Source: Pseudomonadales bacterium
Lineage (GTDB): Bacteria; Pseudomonadota; Gammaproteobacteria; Pseudomonadales; DC-out160
Length of the DNA stretch: 64,000 bases
Direction: 5' to 3'
Assembly: GCA_019090455.1 (NCBI GenBank)
Contig: JAHRWA010000015.1
Location: forward strand, 124,001-188,000
Shown: one piece after another, positions 34,788 to 43,021 of the stretch
Layout: each line of letters begins with the position of its first letter
Position numbering within the stretch: the first letter of the stretch is position 1
The notes under the pieces: generated by a model
The model's database searches: none
The model's input: only the letters and a program-made list of their open reading frames with translations
What the model was told of the DNA's origin: nothing
Translations under genes and position numbers: made by a program

Positions 34788-36755
34788 ATGCGTTTACAAG
34801 AAATCACGAGTATACCGCGCGGAATGAAACGCGTGATTATGTTAAGTACCGACTTCATCTTATTACCCTCCGCTATCTATATCGCTTACCTAGTAGGAAG
34901 ATCCAATTTAAACGATATTCTCGTGCCAGGGTTTGCGGGAGTGGCGTTAACCACCTGCCTAATTACCTTCGCGATGTTCGCCTCTCTCGGCTTATACCGA
35001 GCCGTCATACGTTTCATGGGCGAGAAGGCGGTTATCGTCGTCGTAGAGGGCGTCAGTCTTTCTGCTGGCGTTTTGCTTTTCGCGCAATTTGTTTTCTTCG
35101 GGAAAATTGAAGTGCCAGTATTAGTGGCCTATTGGGCTATTTTACTTGTGATGGTCGGTGGTTCTCGTTTTGTCGTTCGTTCTATCATTAACTCCTGGGC
35201 CAGAAAACAAAAAGAGCATGTGATTATTTACGGGGCGGGTTCTTCCGGGATGCAATTGGTCAGCGCCTTACGTAAAGGAAGCGAATACGAGCCAGTGGCC
35301 ATTGTCGATGACAAACGGTCTTTGCAAAAAAGTACGGTTGATGGCATTCGGGTTTCATCCCCTCGTAAACTGATGGCTTTGGTGGAAAAATATAATGTAT
35401 CTCATGTACTACTGGCCATTCCTTCTGCGTCACAAACACGTCGTGCTGAAATCTTGGCTTTGATAGAGCCGTTACCGGTAAAGGTGCTGACCATACCGGG
35501 CTTGGTTGATTTGGTAAGTGGCAAATCGCAGATCGAGGAAGTGCGAGAGGTGGATGTCGAGGAGTTGTTGGGGCGTGATCCCGTTGCACCGGACAAGAAA
35601 TTGATGGACTCCTGTATCGCGGGGAAATCGGTATTAGTCACGGGAGCAGGGGGGTCCATTGGGTCGGAACTTTGTCGCCAGATTATTCAGTTGAAGCCGA
35701 AGCGATTGGTATTGTTAGATGTCTGCGAGTTTGGTCTTTATGCCATTGAACAAGAGGTCGAGTCCAACAAATCTGAAAACGATTTTGAATTTGAATTGAT
35801 TGCATTACTCGGTAACGTAAAAGACAGTCTACATACCAAAGAGGTTATGACGACTTTTGAAATTCAAACGGTCTATCATGCGGCGGCGTATAAACATGTA
35901 CCGATGGTGGAGCACAACGTTGTCGAGGGCGTTAAGAATAATGTATTCGGCACTCTTTATGCGGCAGAGGCTGCCAGAGCGAGTGATGTTGAAACTTTTG
36001 TGTTGGTTTCAACAGATAAGGCGGTGAGGCCCACCAGTGTGATGGGAGCGACTAAGCGTTTAGCCGAGTTGATCTTGCAAGGTTTATCTCAACTGACCGG
36101 TGATACGACTTTTTGTATGGTTCGGTTCGGAAATGTTCTTGGCTCTTCCGGTTCGGTTGTGCCTTTGTTTCGTGAACAGATTAAAAAGGGTGGACCGGTG
36201 ACGGTGACACATCCTGAGATCATTCGTTATTTTATGACTATCCCGGAAGCCGCACAGTTGGTGATACAGGCGAGTGCATTAGCGGAAGGTGGGGATGTGT
36301 TTGTTCTGGATATGGGACAAACCGTTAAGATTTCGGAACTCGCGAAAAAGATGATTGGGCTAATGGGCTTGGAGTTAAAAACTGATGAAAACCCAGAGGG
36401 TGATATTGAAATTCAATATTCGGGTCTACGTCCTGGAGAAAAACTTTTTGAAGAGTTGTTGATTGGAGACAATGTCATTGGTACCGAGCATCCTCGAATT
36501 ATGCGGGCAGAAGAGATGTCGCTGCCGTGGGAGGATGTCACCGGATTGTTGAGCAGTATTGATGACGCTTGTGAAAAGTTGGATTGTGAAAAAGTGCGAG
36601 AGCTACTGATTCGTGCTCATGCAGGCTACGATCCTCATGATGATATTAGTGATTTCGCTTGGTGCGAGGCATCCCGCACAAAAGCATTGAAAGTGGAATC
36701 GGCTCAGGTAGTCTCCGTTTTCTCTAAGAAGGAAGAGAAGAGCGGTGTTGCTTAG
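34788..36755 (+). CDS. WbpM/FlaA1-type nucleotide-sugar 4,6-dehydratase (membrane-anchored), copy 2
   Basis: The 655-residue protein has four hydrophobic segments in its first ~125 residues, a Rossmann domain (VIIYGAGSSGMQLVSAL) and the SDR domain (VLVTGAGGSIGSELCRQI). The catalytic stretch STDKAVRPTSVMGATKR again has Met in the usual Tyr position. It is closely similar to the copy at 7142 over the catalytic half but lacks the pentapeptide insertion. Expected reaction: 4,6-dehydration of UDP-GlcNAc, supplying the PglE-like aminotransferase just upstream. It ends the glycan locus; the next gene is unrelated housekeeping. Confidence 0.9.
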   Translation: MRLQEITSIPRGMKRVIMLSTDFILLPSAIYIAYLVGRSNLNDILVPGFAGVALTTCLITFAMFASLGLYRAVIRFMGEKAVIVVVEGVSLSAGVLLFAQFVFFGKIEVPVLVAYWAILLVMVGGSRFVVRSIINSWARKQKEHVIIYGAGSSGMQLVSALRKGSEYEPVAIVDDKRSLQKSTVDGIRVSSPRKLMALVEKYNVSHVLLAIPSASQTRRAEILALIEPLPVKVLTIPGLVDLVSGKSQIEEVREVDVEELLGRDPVAPDKKLMDSCIAGKSVLVTGAGGSIGSELCRQIIQLKPKRLVLLDVCEFGLYAIEQEVESNKSENDFEFELIALLGNVKDSLHTKEVMTTFEIQTVYHAAAYKHVPMVEHNVVEGVKNNVFGTLYAAEAARASDVETFVLVSTDKAVRPTSVMGATKRLAELILQGLSQLTGDTTFCMVRFGNVLGSSGSVVPLFREQIKKGGPVTVTHPEIIRYFMTIPEAAQLVIQASALAEGGDVFVLDMGQTVKISELAKKMIGLMGLELKTDENPEGDIEIQYSGLRPGEKLFEELLIGDNVIGTEHPRIMRAEEMSLPWEDVTGLLSSIDDACEKLDCEKVRELLIRAHAGYDPHDDISDFAWCEASRTKALKVESAQVVSVFSKKEEKSGVA

Positions 36756-36994
36756 CGTGTGTTGGTGTTTGGTATTAGTAATTAGTAGTTGGTATTAGCA
36801 GTTAAATTAATAATTAGTAGTAGCTCAGTCCCTAACTGTCTGGGTTGTATATTGTTGTAGTCATTTCCCCCCTCTCTGTATTTCTCCTCCTTTACTCATC
36901 CCTATTTTTTTCCCGTCATCTCTCTACGCTAGCCAGTGTAAAACGGTTCCTGTAAGCTTGCTTTTTTTGTCTACAAGTTAAGGTGGTTAGTACC

Positions 36995-37861
36995 ATGAGT
37001 GAAGCTTCTTTTGTCGTTGATATAAATGAACAGAATTTCAATGAAGTGTTACAGCAATCCATGCAAGTGCCTGTGTTGCTTGATTTTTGGGCTGATTGGT
37101 GTGAGCCATGCAAGACGATGACGCCTATATTGGAAAGCTTAGCGGAGGCTTATCAGGGGCAGTTTATTCTCGCCAAGGTCAATGCGGATGAGCAAAAGGC
37201 GATTTCTCAGCAATTGGCTGTGCGCAGTCTACCCACTATGAAGTTGGTGGTGAAGGGGCAGTTGGCTGGGGAGTTGGTCGGGGCTCAAACAGAGACAGCG
37301 GTGCGTGAGTTGCTGGATCAGGCTATCCCAGGTGGTGCTCCTGTTAGTCCTGGCGAAACCGTTGAGACGCAGTATCAGCTGGCGAAAGCGAATGCGGATA
37401 TTGATGGCGGTGTCGCAGCGATTATGGCGGCATTGGAAAGTGAGCCGGAAAATAATCAATACAAAGCATGGATGGCTGACTTGCTGATTGACGGTGATCG
37501 GATCGACGATGCGAAGTCCGTATTAGGTCAGATGGCAGCGGATGTGAAAGAGCGTATTGGGCCTGCGGCACGGTTACAGTTTCTGGATGCGGCCAGTGAG
37601 CTGCCTTCGGAAGAAGAGCTGCTGGCTGTATTGGCAAAAGAGGATAAAAACGTCGAAGCGTTTTTTCAGCTCGGAGTACGCTATTCGTCACAAGGCCGTT
37701 TTGATGATGCCTTGTCTAGCTTTATGACCGTAATGCAATTGGATAGCGGTTATGATGATCAGGCGGCGCGTAAATCTTTAGTTAATTTGTTTGAGGTATT
37801 GGGTGCTGGTGACGAGAGGGTTAAAAAATACCGACGTCAGATGTTTACGTTGATGCACTAG
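36995..37861 (+). CDS. cnoX: CnoX/YbbN-like thioredoxin-TPR co-chaperone
   Basis: The 288-residue protein has an N-terminal thioredoxin domain with WADWCEPCKTM (redox motif CEPC) and the cis-Pro region SLPTMKLV. A C-terminal helical TPR-like part (about 120-285) ends LNLFEVLGAGDERVKKYRRQ-like. This is the YbbN/CnoX architecture, a cytoplasmic chaperone-holdase that works with GroEL. E. coli YbbN has SxxC; the intact CxxC here suggests real thiol-oxidoreductase activity. ATG 36995 is chosen because AAGGTGG lies 8 nt upstream. It lies outside the glycan operon, after a 239-bp AT-rich gap. Confidence 0.9.
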   Translation: MSEASFVVDINEQNFNEVLQQSMQVPVLLDFWADWCEPCKTMTPILESLAEAYQGQFILAKVNADEQKAISQQLAVRSLPTMKLVVKGQLAGELVGAQTETAVRELLDQAIPGGAPVSPGETVETQYQLAKANADIDGGVAAIMAALESEPENNQYKAWMADLLIDGDRIDDAKSVLGQMAADVKERIGPAARLQFLDAASELPSEEELLAVLAKEDKNVEAFFQLGVRYSSQGRFDDALSSFMTVMQLDSGYDDQAARKSLVNLFEVLGAGDERVKKYRRQMFTLMH

Positions 37862-37929
37862 CAGTAGGTCGTTTCAAATTCTTTCAGGTGTCGATGGTGG
37901 TGGTTTGATAGTTTGTATTTCCTCGGTAG

Positions 37930-37968
37930 GCGGTCAATTGTTGCCACACTGTCGCAACAATTGACCGC
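37930..37968. repeat. Perfect 15-bp inverted repeat between convergent genes
   Basis: GCGGTCAATTGTTGC and GCAACAATTGACCGC are exact reverse complements separated by 9 nt. The element lies between cnoX and the convergent ATPase gene. It may be a bidirectional terminator or protein-binding site. It lacks T tracts on either side, which argues against a standard intrinsic terminator. Confidence 0.7.
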
Positions 37969-37997
37969 AGAGTTAGGTAAGGAATTTAGCGTATCTT

Positions 37998-39065
37998 TTA
38001 TTTGTGATGAACAAAATCCCTGAAAGCCAATTCACTAAATTCGTAACGGCCTCTTTGAAAGCTTTCGATTAAAGCAGCATCCTTTAATCGACTTATACTT
38101 TTTTGCAGCGAAGATTTTGATATCTCAGGAAGCCCTAAGTTGTTTGCAATGGACTGGCGACCCACTTCAGAAAACAGGTTTTCTTCATCATTGGCAATGT
38201 TGATTAACACCTGTTTGTCCAAGGGCTTGAGAGTATCCCACATATTTAAAAAGGCTTGATTCTCTCCGCTACTCATTTTGTATTCTTTTAATGCTTGTTC
38301 TATATCTTGTCTTCCGTTGATAAGCATTGCTCTTAGTAGGTCATGAAATTGTGCTGGCACCCTATTCAACGCTGTAAACACTCGAATGCTAGGCGCTAGT
38401 TTAATCGTCTTTCCTGAAGCCTGTTTAAAAGCACCTAACATATGATTGACAAATTCTGATCCCAGTTCAGGTAAATCAAGTTGGTGACTAAAGTTAAACA
38501 ACGGCGCTTTTTGCTTTTTAAACATTTTTAAAAGCCCTTCTCTGGATGAACCAGTGAACACGACACAAACTTTACCTTTATTAGTATCAAGCAAGGTACG
38601 AAGAGCCGCTACAAAGGTTTCATCTTGTTCTCTTATGGCGAGTTGTTGAACCTCATCCAGTAGGAGTAACACTTTCTTTTTTCCTCTACAAAGTTTTACG
38701 AATTCCTCTTTAATTTCTTTGATATTAACATCCGATTCTTTTGGAGCACCATGACTGGTGGCTTCAACAAAAGTGCCTCCAACGCCAATTCGCGCTTTCA
38801 CTGTGGTTTGATCTTGTGAATTACTGGATATTGCGTCCAGAAAAACCGCTTTAGGGTTGCTTTTATCCATCCAAAACGAGGCATAGCGAACGTCATATCC
38901 CCTTTTTTTTGCTAGAGGCCATAAATCCTCTAATAGCAATTCCGTTTTACCCATCCGGCGAGGAGCAAAAACGGTTATTGCATGGGTTGATTCACTGCTA
39001 AACAAATCGATAATGGTTTGAGCAATGTCAGAACGAGAATAGTGCCAGTTGATTTTCGCTTTCAC
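37998..39065 (-). CDS. STAND/AAA-like ATPase with C-terminal winged-helix part
   Basis: The 355-residue protein has a Walker A-like loop FAPRRMGKTELL (residues 33-44), of the form seen in archaeal-type ATPases and STAND NTPases, and a hydrophobic Walker B VLLLLDEVQQL (132-142). A sensor-like strand, VCVVFTGSSREGLL, follows. The last ~80 residues have short helices compatible with a winged helix (SSLQKSISRLKDAALIES). Its target is unknown. It is transcribed divergently from a Fic gene across a 159-bp gap that contains repeated AGTATACC-like boxes, so the two may share control. It could be a defence or stress regulator; nothing in the sequence settles that. Confidence 0.78.
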   Translation of the reverse strand: MKAKINWHYSRSDIAQTIIDLFSSESTHAITVFAPRRMGKTELLLEDLWPLAKKRGYDVRYASFWMDKSNPKAVFLDAISSNSQDQTTVKARIGVGGTFVEATSHGAPKESDVNIKEIKEEFVKLCRGKKKVLLLLDEVQQLAIREQDETFVAALRTLLDTNKGKVCVVFTGSSREGLLKMFKKQKAPLFNFSHQLDLPELGSEFVNHMLGAFKQASGKTIKLAPSIRVFTALNRVPAQFHDLLRAMLINGRQDIEQALKEYKMSSGENQAFLNMWDTLKPLDKQVLINIANDEENLFSEVGRQSIANNLGLPEISKSSLQKSISRLKDAALIESFQRGRYEFSELAFRDFVHHK

Positions 39066-39068
39066 TTA

Positions 39069-39128
39069 AGTATCCTCTATATCTCTTGTATAGATACAGT
39101 ATACCTTCTAGGGATACTCTGGTATACC
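39069..39128. promoter_or_regulatory. Cluster of AGTATACC-like half-sites between ATPase and fic genes
   Basis: Four related boxes lie in 60 bp: AGTATCC at 39069, AGTATACC at 39098, GGGATACT at 39111 (the opposite orientation) and the palindrome GGTATACC at 39121. The second and third form a near-perfect dyad with a 5-nt spacer. This looks like an operator for the divergent pair; no bound protein is known. Confidence 0.45.
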
Positions 39129-39224
39129 TCAGCTTCCGAAAATGATTTAGCATTCACCCTATCATCATTTCTTTTGGCTAATAAAGACCTTGATTTATGG
39201 CTAATTACCGGCTAATTTAAGGCT

Positions 39225-40268
39225 ATGTCCTGGATTCCACAATACACTATAAGCAATAAACTTCTCCTGACTATCCGAGAAATCGGAGAGTCTATCGGTG
39301 AGATTAAATCACTTCGTTTTACTGATGCGGCTTTGGCAAAGTTGGAGTTAAGCGCCAGAGAATTGTCATCCTATGCGTCGACGAGTATAGAGGGTAATCC
39401 ATTACCGCTGACTGATGTAAAGCGGTTGTTGAAAACTAGTAAAGAAAGTATTCGTGATACTGAGCGAGAGGTGCTTAATTACAATGGCGCCTTACAAACA
39501 CTGTTTAAATCTGTCCGCCAAAACCACTTTATATTGAACGTGAAAACACTGGAGCAAGTTCAGGGGCAGGTGGTAGAGGGTTTGATGGATAATCCCTCTC
39601 ATTGTGGTGCGTTACGCAAAGACCCCGTTATCATCCGTAATCCTCGTAAGATTGATGAAATTGTTTTCATTCCACCTGATGCGAAAGACGTACGACAGAT
39701 GACAAAGAGTCTTATGGGTTTTGTGAATGGCAACATTGGAAAAATTGATCCTGTTATTCTTGCGGGAATTTTCCATCGCCAGAACGTCATTATCCACCCT
39801 TTCATTGATGGTAATGGCCGAACAACACGACTGTTAACGACGGCGGTATTGGGGAAGGCTGGACTTGATCTGTTCGAAATATTTAGTTTTGAAGATTATT
39901 ACAATCGTAATGTTACCCGTTACTTTAGAATGGTGGGTCTTGAAGGTGATTACTACGATTTAAAAGAGAGCATCGATTTTTCTGCATGGCTGGAGTATTT
40001 CGCCGAAGGCATCTTGGACGAACTACGTCGTGTCATTAAAATATTGCCAGAACAACTACGAGCCAAACCAAGATTAGAGTTACATCATCAACAAATACTG
40101 GATTATATTCACGAGCGAGGCAGTATTACGCAACGAGAATATGGCGACATCTCTGATCGTAGTTTGGCATCACGAAAACTGGATTTTGAAAAGCTCATTC
40201 AGTTGAATCTAATTGAAGCCAACGGTGTAGGACGCGGTACTTATTACATACTGGTTCCACCGATATAA
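39225..40268 (+). CDS. Fic-domain protein (AMPylation-type), self-inhibited class
   Basis: The 347-residue protein carries the canonical Fic motif HPFIDGNGRTTR (residues 191-202) with catalytic His191. An N-terminal inhibitory motif of the S/T-x3-E-G/N kind (STSIEG, 52-57) places it in the class with an intramolecular inhibitory helix before the Fic core. The C-terminal ~70 residues (LELHHQQILDYIHERGSITQREYGDIS) look like a winged helix, common in standalone Fic proteins. Fic enzymes usually transfer AMP from ATP to protein hydroxyls. It is divergent from the ATPase gene. No separate FicT/FicA-style antitoxin gene is seen, as expected with built-in inhibition. Confidence 0.93.
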   Translation: MSWIPQYTISNKLLLTIREIGESIGEIKSLRFTDAALAKLELSARELSSYASTSIEGNPLPLTDVKRLLKTSKESIRDTEREVLNYNGALQTLFKSVRQNHFILNVKTLEQVQGQVVEGLMDNPSHCGALRKDPVIIRNPRKIDEIVFIPPDAKDVRQMTKSLMGFVNGNIGKIDPVILAGIFHRQNVIIHPFIDGNGRTTRLLTTAVLGKAGLDLFEIFSFEDYYNRNVTRYFRMVGLEGDYYDLKESIDFSAWLEYFAEGILDELRRVIKILPEQLRAKPRLELHHQQILDYIHERGSITQREYGDISDRSLASRKLDFEKLIQLNLIEANGVGRGTYYILVPPI

Positions 40269-40308
40269 CTATTCCAAAATAACGACTCCAACATAACTAT
40301 CCCAAATA

Positions 40309-41160
40309 ATGCTGACGTTAAATGTTATGAAAACAAAAAAAATACTGGCTAATGCATCACAAGATTTAGGCTTAAAGCTGATTAACACTTTATCCCGATC
40401 GAACCGGTATCAGCTTCAGTCTGATATTGCATTCGGGACTGAACCCCGTCAGAAATTAGATTATTACCGAGTGAAAGGCGACTCGTGTAGGCCGACGGTT
40501 TTGTTTTTTTATGGGGGGAATTGGAGTAGTGGCGAGAAAAGAAATTATCGCTTTGTTGCGGACGCATTAGTGCAGCACGGTTATAACGTTATTATCCCGG
40601 ATTATCGGTTATATCCGTCAGTTCGATTTGATGAAATTCAGCAGGATTCTATTGCCGCCACACAGTGGGTTTTATCCAATGTGCCGGAAGAGCAGCCGAT
40701 TTTTATGATGGGCCATTCAGCAGGGGCACAAATGGCGGCGCTGTTATGTTTAAATACGGCATTATTGAAGGGTGAGTTGGGTGACAGGATTAAGGGTTTT
40801 GTTGGGTTAGCGGGGCCGTATGATTTTTTTCCTTTCACTGAGGATCATCATTGGGATTTGTTTTCTCCCGAAGCGTTATATCCCGATTCACAAGCGATAA
40901 ATTATGTTCGTCACGATGGGCCGCCGATGTATCTGTTGCATGGCGAAGACGATGATCGAGTGCGACGAGGACATTCGAAAAGTTTGATGGAAAAAGTGCA
41001 AGCTGAGGGCGGGGTAGCGACGCGGGAGGTTTACGCCAAGATGGGGCATGTGGGAATTATATTGGAGTTTAGCCCTATTCATCGGCGTTCGAGTTTAGTG
41101 ATAAAGGATACGGTCGCGTTTTTGAATCAATGCGTCAGCAATCATGTTCTGGTGGTCTAA
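40309..41160 (+). CDS. Alpha/beta-hydrolase, esterase-like
   Basis: The 283-residue protein has the nucleophile elbow GHSAG (about 143-147), an oxyanion-hole strand VLFFYGGNW in place of the usual HGG, the acid region LHGEDDDRV and the catalytic His in KMGHVGI. It resembles small carboxylesterases of the BD-FAE type. No clear signal peptide is visible; an in-frame ATG at 40327 is an alternative start. The substrate is unknown. It lies between fic and the TssB-TssC-like gene on the same strand, with short gaps, and could share a transcript with them. Confidence 0.82.
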   Translation: MLTLNVMKTKKILANASQDLGLKLINTLSRSNRYQLQSDIAFGTEPRQKLDYYRVKGDSCRPTVLFFYGGNWSSGEKRNYRFVADALVQHGYNVIIPDYRLYPSVRFDEIQQDSIAATQWVLSNVPEEQPIFMMGHSAGAQMAALLCLNTALLKGELGDRIKGFVGLAGPYDFFPFTEDHHWDLFSPEALYPDSQAINYVRHDGPPMYLLHGEDDDRVRRGHSKSLMEKVQAEGGVATREVYAKMGHVGIILEFSPIHRRSSLVIKDTVAFLNQCVSNHVLVV

Positions 41161-41224
41161 GCCTATAGATTTTCTAACTAGATTCTTACAATAGATTTTA
41201 AAAATTAAACAGTAGGTAGAGAAA

Positions 41225-42787
41225 ATGGCAGAGATTTCAACGGGTGATATTCAGCTTAAAAAAGGGAAATCCGCTGGAGGTCAGCGACAACAGGGGACGT
41301 TTAAAATTGCTGTGCTAGGTGATTTCTCAGCGAACCAATCTGTTCCTGCGTTCAAATCCTATCGAGTCGATAGAGATGATTTTGATGAATTGATCGAAAA
41401 AATAAAACCCAAGCTGAATTTGTCCTTTGAGGATGCAGGCGCGGATAGTATTGAACTTTCTTTTAGTGATTTAGATGATTTTCATCCGGATCATCTTTTT
41501 TCTGAGGTGTCATTGTTTCGAAAGTTGAGAAACACGAGAAAGAAGCTACAAAATAGGAATACTTTTGATGAGGCGGCGGCGCAAGTTTATCAGTGGTTGG
41601 GGGAGCCGAAAACAAATGAGATTGAACCGAAGAAACAGGTAGAAGTCGCACAACAACAAAAGGGAGAAATGAATCTCGATGATGTGCTGAATGCAACGCT
41701 ACAACAGTCAGATTCTGAATCGGGAAGTTCAAAGGGAAGTTCAGGGGAGTCCCGATTAGACGAATCAAAACTAAACCAATCACGGATGGCCCGATCACTG
41801 ATAGCTAAGGTTATCGGTCCTTATGTTATTCCCAAATCAGATCCTAGAGTGGCTGAATTAACGGAGGCGGTGGATTTGGCTATCGCTAATCTTATGCGTT
41901 TGATATTACATCATCCGGCGTTTGTTGCTCTGGAAGCTTCGTGGTTGTCCTTGTACTCCATGGTGAAGGAAATTGAAACTGATAGTAAATTAGTCGTCGA
42001 TATTTGGAGTGTTTCTTTTTCTGATTTGGTTGCTGACTTATCGACTGACGATGATTTGACTAAGAGCCATTTTTACAAAAAAACGGTACAAGAAACGATA
42101 CAGACAGCGGGTGCTTCACCTTATAATTTGATGTTAGGTTTGTATCAAATTCAGGATAATGAAGAGGCCTGCGCGACATTAGGTCGTTTGGCAAATATCT
42201 GTGCTCAATCTAAAACCGCCTTTATCACTAACGCTGATTGGTCTCTCTTAGGTGTGGAGAACCCGTGTAGAAAAGTCGAGACAGACGATTTTTTATCAGC
42301 ATTAAAGCAAGGCTGTCCGCTGGCAAATACACAGTGGGCTAGTTTGAGATCTTTGGCTGCTAGTGAATTTCTGGGTTTGACGTTCCCACGTTATGCGATA
42401 CGTTATCCCTATGGGAGAAAGTCCAGTCCCATTGAGACTTTTCAGTTCCAAGAATTAATGGAGCAAGAGGAGCATCAAGGCATTGCTTGGGGGTTTGGGT
42501 GTGTCGCTGTGGGTATTCTCTTAGCGAAGAGTTTCCGAGAAATCGGGAAACAGTTTTCTCCAGGCGAAATTAGTACATTTCAAAAAGTACCTACTTTGTT
42601 GGTTGAAGATGAGGGGGAAACGATCACTTATCCTCAAGCCGAATTTTGGATGCATGAAAGTTTGGCTGAATCTATTAGTGAGCTGGGTTTAATTCCGATT
42701 TGGTCCATTAAAAATGATGAAGGTGTCTTTGTTCGTCCCTTCGATAGTTTTCATGTCAATCGAAATACGATTAAGGGAGGTTGGTGA
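41225..42787 (+). CDS. Fused TssB-TssC-like contractile sheath protein (orphan)
   Basis: The 520-residue protein joins two sheath families. Residues ~25-135 follow TssB/VipA (FKIAVLGDFS, RVDRDDFDELIEKI, IELSFSDLDDFHPD, LRNTRKKL). After a Gln/Ser-rich linker (~135-190), residues ~195-515 follow TssC/VipB (LEASWLSLYSMVKEIE, FLGLTFPRYAIRYPYG, then a strand near ELGLIPIW). The usual C-terminal VipB domain appears to be missing, since the chain ends soon after the ELGLIPIW region. TssB and TssC form the sheath that drives type VI secretion or related injection machines and are normally separate genes. No tube, baseplate, ClpV or membrane-complex gene is in the window. Function is therefore open: decoy, regulator, or part of a dispersed system. 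Confidence 0.85.
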   Translation: MAEISTGDIQLKKGKSAGGQRQQGTFKIAVLGDFSANQSVPAFKSYRVDRDDFDELIEKIKPKLNLSFEDAGADSIELSFSDLDDFHPDHLFSEVSLFRKLRNTRKKLQNRNTFDEAAAQVYQWLGEPKTNEIEPKKQVEVAQQQKGEMNLDDVLNATLQQSDSESGSSKGSSGESRLDESKLNQSRMARSLIAKVIGPYVIPKSDPRVAELTEAVDLAIANLMRLILHHPAFVALEASWLSLYSMVKEIETDSKLVVDIWSVSFSDLVADLSTDDDLTKSHFYKKTVQETIQTAGASPYNLMLGLYQIQDNEEACATLGRLANICAQSKTAFITNADWSLLGVENPCRKVETDDFLSALKQGCPLANTQWASLRSLAASEFLGLTFPRYAIRYPYGRKSSPIETFQFQELMEQEEHQGIAWGFGCVAVGILLAKSFREIGKQFSPGEISTFQKVPTLLVEDEGETITYPQAEFWMHESLAESISELGLIPIWSIKNDEGVFVRPFDSFHVNRNTIKGGW

Positions 42788-43021
42788 CTCTCGACCCGCC
42801 CCCCTTGTATTAGACTTAATAGCTAATCTACACATCCTATATCTCCTTATTCCACCTCACTATTTCTTAAGAAGAATTAGCGGCTTAGCCTAAAGATAGG
42901 TGGAATAGAGGCATTTCAGCAGCAAAACTGCCTGTTTTTGACCATACTTAAACCTAGAAGACATAATCTTTATCGACCTTATTTCTCGCTTCACAAGAGC
43001 GAATACAAACAAGGGAGTCGT

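Noticed and set aside
37998..40268. Classical toxin-antitoxin operon (Fic with a small antitoxin)
   Set aside because: The genes are divergent and not overlapping, the partner is a 355-residue ATPase, and the Fic protein carries its own inhibitory motif.
41225..42787. A full type VI secretion cluster
   Set aside because: No tssD, tssK, tssM, tssJ, clpV or vgrG-like gene lies on either side. Only the fused sheath-like gene is present.
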